A stretch of DNA of 10,281 bases from an uncultured Clostridiaceae bacterium (lineage in GTDB: Bacteria > Bacillota > Clostridia > Clostridiales > Oxobacteraceae): positions 1-10,281 of the forward strand of contig CALCDS010000417.1 in the NCBI GenBank assembly GCA_937900065.1. Direction: 5' to 3'. The notes beneath the pieces were generated by a model. It saw only the letters and a list, made by a program, of their open reading frames with translations. It did no database searches and had not been told where the DNA came from. The position numbers and the translations under genes are program-made. Positions 7,920-10,281 of this stretch are shown here, piece by piece (position 1 is the stretch's first letter; each line of letters begins with the position of its first letter).

Positions 7920-8567
7920 TTATCTTTGCATCATCTCAGCAAAGTCGTAAATATAACCTTTGGACAATCTTTGAATCGCCTCTTTTTCATGCTTTGAATA
8001 TTTGTCATACACGCCGTATGCAGTCATCCCTGCCGAAACTATGCCCTGTATCCCGGGCAGTATATCCTCAAATGCAATGCATTTTTTGGGATTAACGCCA
8101 AGCTTTTTTGCAGCAAGCAGATAAATGTCAGGGCTTCCTTTTCCGCGTCTTACTTCATCTATGGAAACAAACGCATCAAATAAATCATATACACTGTTAT
8201 TTTTAAGCACCGGTTCATAAAGCACTTTTGGAAGGGCCGTGGCCACAGCAAGCTTGATTCTATGCTTTTTTAAAAGCATAAGGTATTCCTTAGCATGGGG
8301 CTTTAATGGAACATGATGGCTGTATTCATCAATCGCCATCATGTTCCATTCCTTGATGATGTCTTCTACGCTTTCATCAAGATTAAATAAGGAGATCGTA
8401 TAAATGGCTGACTCCTTAAAAGTTTTTGCACAGATTTCATCGACATAGCCTTCAGGCACGGATAGATTTCTTTTAGTCAGAAAATCAACATCGATTTTTT
8501 CCCATACTCCCATGGAATCGATAAGCGTTCCGTCCAGATCAAAAATCGCAGCTTCAAAATCAAACAT
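7920..8567 (-). CDS. HAD superfamily phosphatase (beta-phosphoglucomutase-like subfamily)
   Basis: Cytoplasmic haloacid-dehalogenase-type hydrolase of 215 aa, most likely acting on a small phosphorylated metabolite. Motif I is DLDGT with nucleophile D10 and acid/base D12. Motif II is the threonine in AVATA (T110), motif III is K143 in RGKGSPDIY, and motif IV is E167-D168 in AFEDILPGI. Residues about 15-85 form the helical C1 cap that selects the substrate. The gene starts 1 nt after the thiE stop (TAG T ATG), with AGGATG at the end of thiE as ribosome binding site, so translation is probably coupled. That coupling suggests a thiamine-related substrate; dephosphorylation of thiamine monophosphate is one possibility. 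Substrates in this family cannot be predicted from motifs, so sugar phosphates or general housecleaning remain open. Confidence 0.9.
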   Translation of the reverse strand: MFDFEAAIFDLDGTLIDSMGVWEKIDVDFLTKRNLSVPEGYVDEICAKTFKESAIYTISLFNLDESVEDIIKEWNMMAIDEYSHHVPLKPHAKEYLMLLKKHRIKLAVATALPKVLYEPVLKNNSVYDLFDAFVSIDEVRRGKGSPDIYLLAAKKLGVNPKKCIAFEDILPGIQGIVSAGMTAYGVYDKYSKHEKEAIQRLSKGYIYDFAEMMQR

Positions 8568-8568
8568 A

Positions 8569-9207
8569 CTATTTCATCCTCATGCGCAGCGATAAATTTT
8601 TCAGTATCCCTGCTTCCGAAGAAATATCCTTTGCTGAAATAAGAGCCGAAACAACTGCAATGCCGTCGATACCCGTATGGTTGAAAATCGGAATGGTTTT
8701 TCGGTTGATTCCTCCGATAACCACAATAGGAAGATCGACAGCCGATCTTATCTTTTTCAACTCTTCCATTGAAACAAGCTTTGCATCGGTTTTTGTTCCC
8801 GTGGCAAACATGGCTCCTACCCCGAGATAATCCGCACCGTCTTTCTGTGCCTGAACCGCCTCGCAAAGCGAAGATGCGGAAACGCCCAATATTTTATTTT
8901 TTCCTATGATGGACCGAACGATATGAGCCGGCAAATCGCTCTGGCCGACATGCACACCGGCGGCATCCACTGCCAGGGCAATGTCGACACGATCATTGAT
9001 GATAAGCGGGATATGATTTGCGTCGGTAATGCGCTTGATTTTTACCGCAGTTTGATAGAATTCAAGAGAGGAAGCATCTTTTTCCCTAAGCTGCACGAGA
9101 GTCGTGCCTCCATCAATAGCCTGCTTGACCGCATCTTCCAGAGTCGGGGTGCTCATAAGCTTGCGGTCTGTGACCAAATATAAGCTGTAATCTATCTTAG
9201 GCTTCAT
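8569..9207 (-). CDS. thiE: Thiamine-phosphate synthase ThiE
   Basis: Joins HMP pyrophosphate and thiazole phosphate to give thiamine monophosphate in the cytoplasm. With the start at 9207 the TIM-barrel protein is 212 aa, a normal length. Visible motifs: YLVTDR (10-15), VQLREKD (38-44), NDRVDIALAV (71-80), GVHVGQSDLP (84-93), GVGAMFATGTKTDA (129-142), IGGIN (164-168) and the phosphate-binding GIAVVSA (182-188). The open frame extends to an ATG at 9240, but 9207 is preferred: it gives the family-typical MKPKIDYSLYLVTDR opening and GAAGG lies 9 nt upstream, while the longer form adds a basic stretch and overlaps thiM by 44 nt. With the chosen start the overlap with thiM is 11 nt. Arginine codons are mostly CGN here, unlike in ctpA or the HAD gene. 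Confidence 0.96.
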   Translation of the reverse strand: MKPKIDYSLYLVTDRKLMSTPTLEDAVKQAIDGGTTLVQLREKDASSLEFYQTAVKIKRITDANHIPLIINDRVDIALAVDAAGVHVGQSDLPAHIVRSIIGKNKILGVSASSLCEAVQAQKDGADYLGVGAMFATGTKTDAKLVSMEELKKIRSAVDLPIVVIGGINRKTIPIFNHTGIDGIAVVSALISAKDISSEAGILKNLSLRMRMK

Positions 9208-10030
9208 GGATTTTCGCCTTCTCAATAAGAATTTTAGCATCCATTTTGCTTATGGCATCGATTATTGCCATGTGAAAACTGCCGTTGCCTATCTTCCCAG
9301 CCTTTTCAGCTGCGATTTCTCCTGCAATGCTCATGGACAGTATTCCTCCGGCTGCCGCAATCAAGTGATCTTTTGATGCTCCGCAAAAAGAAGCTACAAG
9401 TGAAGTGCACATGCAGCCCGTTCCAGTCACCCTAGAGAGCAGTTTCGTACCATTGCCAAGCAAAATAATATGCTGCCCATCAGATAATATATCGGTTGCT
9501 CCTGTGATCGCTGTCACGCAGCCGAGGTTTTTCGATATTGTTTCAGCTACACGGCATCCAATCTTTAATCCGCCTTCCAAATCGGACTCGGAAGCGTCTA
9601 CGCCCTTGGTTGCAGCATCAAGCCCTGCAATAAAGCGAATTTCGGACATATTCCCCCTGAGCACGCTGATTTTAACTTCGTTCAGTATACTTTGAGTTGT
9701 TTTGTTCCTTAAATCTGACGCACCGGCTCCCACAGGGTCAAACACTACAGGGATATTCATCTCATTGGCTTTTTTCCCTGCAACAAGCATTGATTCTATG
9801 GTCCTGCCGTTTAATGTGCCGATATTCAATACCAGTGCCGATGAAATTGATGTTATGGCTTCTACTTCTCCTATATCGTCAGCCATGATCGGTGAAGCTC
9901 CTATGGCAAGTGTTGCATTGGCACAATCGTTCACCGTGACATAATTGGTAATATGATGTATCAGCGGCTTTTTGCTGCGCACTGCTTCCAAAGCTCTGCC
10001 CATCTGTTCAATGAATTCTTTCTTCTCCAT
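9197..10030 (-). CDS. thiM: Hydroxyethylthiazole kinase ThiM
   Basis: Phosphorylates 4-methyl-5-(2-hydroxyethyl)thiazole with ATP, a salvage step that feeds ThiE. The 277-aa ribokinase-like protein shows the N-terminal signature HHITNYVTVNDCANATLAIG (25-44), ASPIM (45-49), DPVGAGAS (98-105), RGNMSEI (125-131) and the anion-hole/catalytic VTGTGC (201-206, with C206). Length matches the family. The start at 10030 has TAAGG 8 nt upstream and a further AAGGTGG beyond it. It is the first thiamine gene visible; thiE follows with an 11-nt overlap. thiD is not in the window, although HMP-PP is needed for ThiE. No TPP riboswitch is visible in the 251 nt upstream, which instead hold a repeat-like element. 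Confidence 0.97.
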   Translation of the reverse strand: MEKKEFIEQMGRALEAVRSKKPLIHHITNYVTVNDCANATLAIGASPIMADDIGEVEAITSISSALVLNIGTLNGRTIESMLVAGKKANEMNIPVVFDPVGAGASDLRNKTTQSILNEVKISVLRGNMSEIRFIAGLDAATKGVDASESDLEGGLKIGCRVAETISKNLGCVTAITGATDILSDGQHIILLGNGTKLLSRVTGTGCMCTSLVASFCGASKDHLIAAAGGILSMSIAGEIAAEKAGKIGNGSFHMAIIDAISKMDAKILIEKAKIHEA

Positions 10031-10061
10031 TTTCTATGCCTTACCACCTTTTGCTTTATTT

Positions 10062-10128
10062 TTATACAGCCTGTCCAAATCCTATCATCTTTGCTCTATG
10101 ACATACGCCGCACCCATTAGCTGTATAA
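10062..10128 (-). repeat. 9-bp inverted repeat enclosing 49 nt upstream of thiM
   Basis: TTATACAGC (minus strand, 10128-10120) pairs perfectly with GCTGTATAA (10070-10062). The enclosed 49 nt include GGGTGC and a smaller possible stem TCAT/ATGA. The 3' arm contains the TAA stop of the short open frame at 10062-10181. The arms could close an RNA structure or mark an element edge. No U-tract typical of a terminator follows. Confidence 0.45.
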
Positions 10129-10181
10129 TCTTTATATTTGTCTCTGCTTAACGGAGATGTTGATTTTTTGAGCATCCTCAT
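10062..10181 (-). CDS. Possible 39-aa ORF with CxxCH motif (or part of a structured RNA)
   Basis: The frame from ATG at 10181 to TAA at 10064-10062 encodes 39 residues, starting MRMLKK and ending GFGQAV. The centre carries NGCGVCHRAKM, a CxxCH motif (C24, C27, H28). The frame is basic and has no signal peptide or membrane segment. It opens after a TAG at about 10208, and a second ATG lies two codons downstream. No good ribosome binding site precedes either start. It ends 31 nt before thiM. The short protein seems familiar to me from clostridial annotations, but I could not verify that. It could be a real small protein, a spurious translation of a repeat, or the shadow of a structured RNA. Confidence 0.3.
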   Translation of the reverse strand: MRMLKKSTSPLSRDKYKDYTANGCGVCHRAKMIGFGQAV

Positions 10182-10281
10182 TTGCCCGTTCACACTTTTT
10201 AAGTTCTAAGGCTTATTACTCTTGCTCATCAAGAACTTTTGCAAACTCACTTCGTTCAAACACGCAAAAGTTCTAGGATTC
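10182..10281 (-). other. Repeat-like non-coding region upstream of the small ORF
   Basis: It contains the 11-bp inverted repeat at 10232-10274 and a second occurrence of TAGAACTT near 10208. One minus-strand frame, opened by TAG near 10275, reads NFCVFERSEFAKVLDEQE then stops; this has no ribosome binding site and looks like incidental translation of repeat sequence. With the neighbouring 10062-10181 segment it resembles a dispersed element whose other end lies beyond the window. No promoter for thiM is convincing here. Confidence 0.35.
10232..10274. repeat. 11-bp perfect inverted repeat with 21-nt loop
   Basis: AGAACTTTTGC at 10232-10242 and GCAAAAGTTCT at 10264-10274 are exact reverse complements. 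The 21-nt loop contains a short AAC/GTT pairing. No U-run follows on the minus strand, so termination is unlikely. It looks like a REP-type or miniature-element hairpin, possibly truncated by the window end. Confidence 0.6.

Noticed and set aside
7898..7925. Terminator overlapping the HAD gene stop codon
   Set aside because: The stem has mismatches and a bulge, and CTTCCTC rather than a U-tract follows.
9208..9240. Upstream ATG giving an 11-residue longer ThiE
   Set aside because: It adds a basic stretch not typical of ThiE, lacks a clear ribosome binding site and overlaps thiM by 44 nt; the ATG at 9207 fits better.
10098..10112. CxxCH as a cytochrome c haem site
   Set aside because: The 39-residue frame has no signal peptide or cytochrome-like context, and its translation is itself doubtful.
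10031..10281. TPP riboswitch before thiM, suggested by GGGTGC at about 10115
   Set aside because: GGGTGC alone is not diagnostic. The CTGAGA and ACCTGATCTGG-type segments are absent on the minus strand.
1..10281. CRISPR arrays, tRNA or rRNA genes, insertion sequences, defence systems
   Set aside because: No spaced direct repeats, cloverleaf sequences, transposase motifs or defence-type domains were seen; nearly all the window is housekeeping genes.

Overview
All genes in this window lie on the minus strand. The moderate GC content, heavy use of AGA/AGG and ATA codons, strong AGG-type ribosome binding sites and a Gram-positive SOS box all point to a Firmicute, most likely a clostridium. The order ctpA - PDZ membrane protein - uvrB - uvrA resembles the ctpB - minJ - uvrB - uvrA neighbourhood of Bacillus subtilis, which supports chromosomal rather than mobile DNA.

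In transcription order (high to low coordinates): (1) 10031-10281 is the region upstream of thiM. It holds an 11-bp inverted repeat, a 39-codon open frame with a CxxCH motif and a 9-bp stem, and looks like a dispersed clostridial element or a structured RNA. No TPP riboswitch is visible. (2) 10030-7920 is a compact thiamine salvage unit, thiM - thiE - HAD phosphatase, with an 11-nt overlap and then a 1-nt gap. (3) 7756-6551 is an S41 C-terminal processing protease with its own sigma-A promoter and a strong terminator. (4) 6461-5202 is a polytopic membrane protein with a C-terminal PDZ domain, MinJ-like in layout and position, followed by a likely terminator. (5) 5201-4941 is a regulatory intergenic region with two copies of a 12-bp palindrome, a perfect-consensus promoter and a LexA box. 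(6) 4940-1 is uvrB then uvrA, the damage recognition half of nucleotide excision repair. uvrA is complete except for the last base of its probable stop codon.

Functionally, UvrA loads UvrB at lesions, and LexA is expected to repress both until DNA is damaged. ThiM and ThiE rebuild thiamine monophosphate from salvaged thiazole, and the HAD enzyme may act on that product. The protease and PDZ protein are cell-envelope factors. Most of the window is ordinary housekeeping sequence. The parts most worth a second look are the element upstream of thiM, the tandem palindrome next to the SOS promoter, the codon-usage shift in thiE, and the MinJ-like protein.
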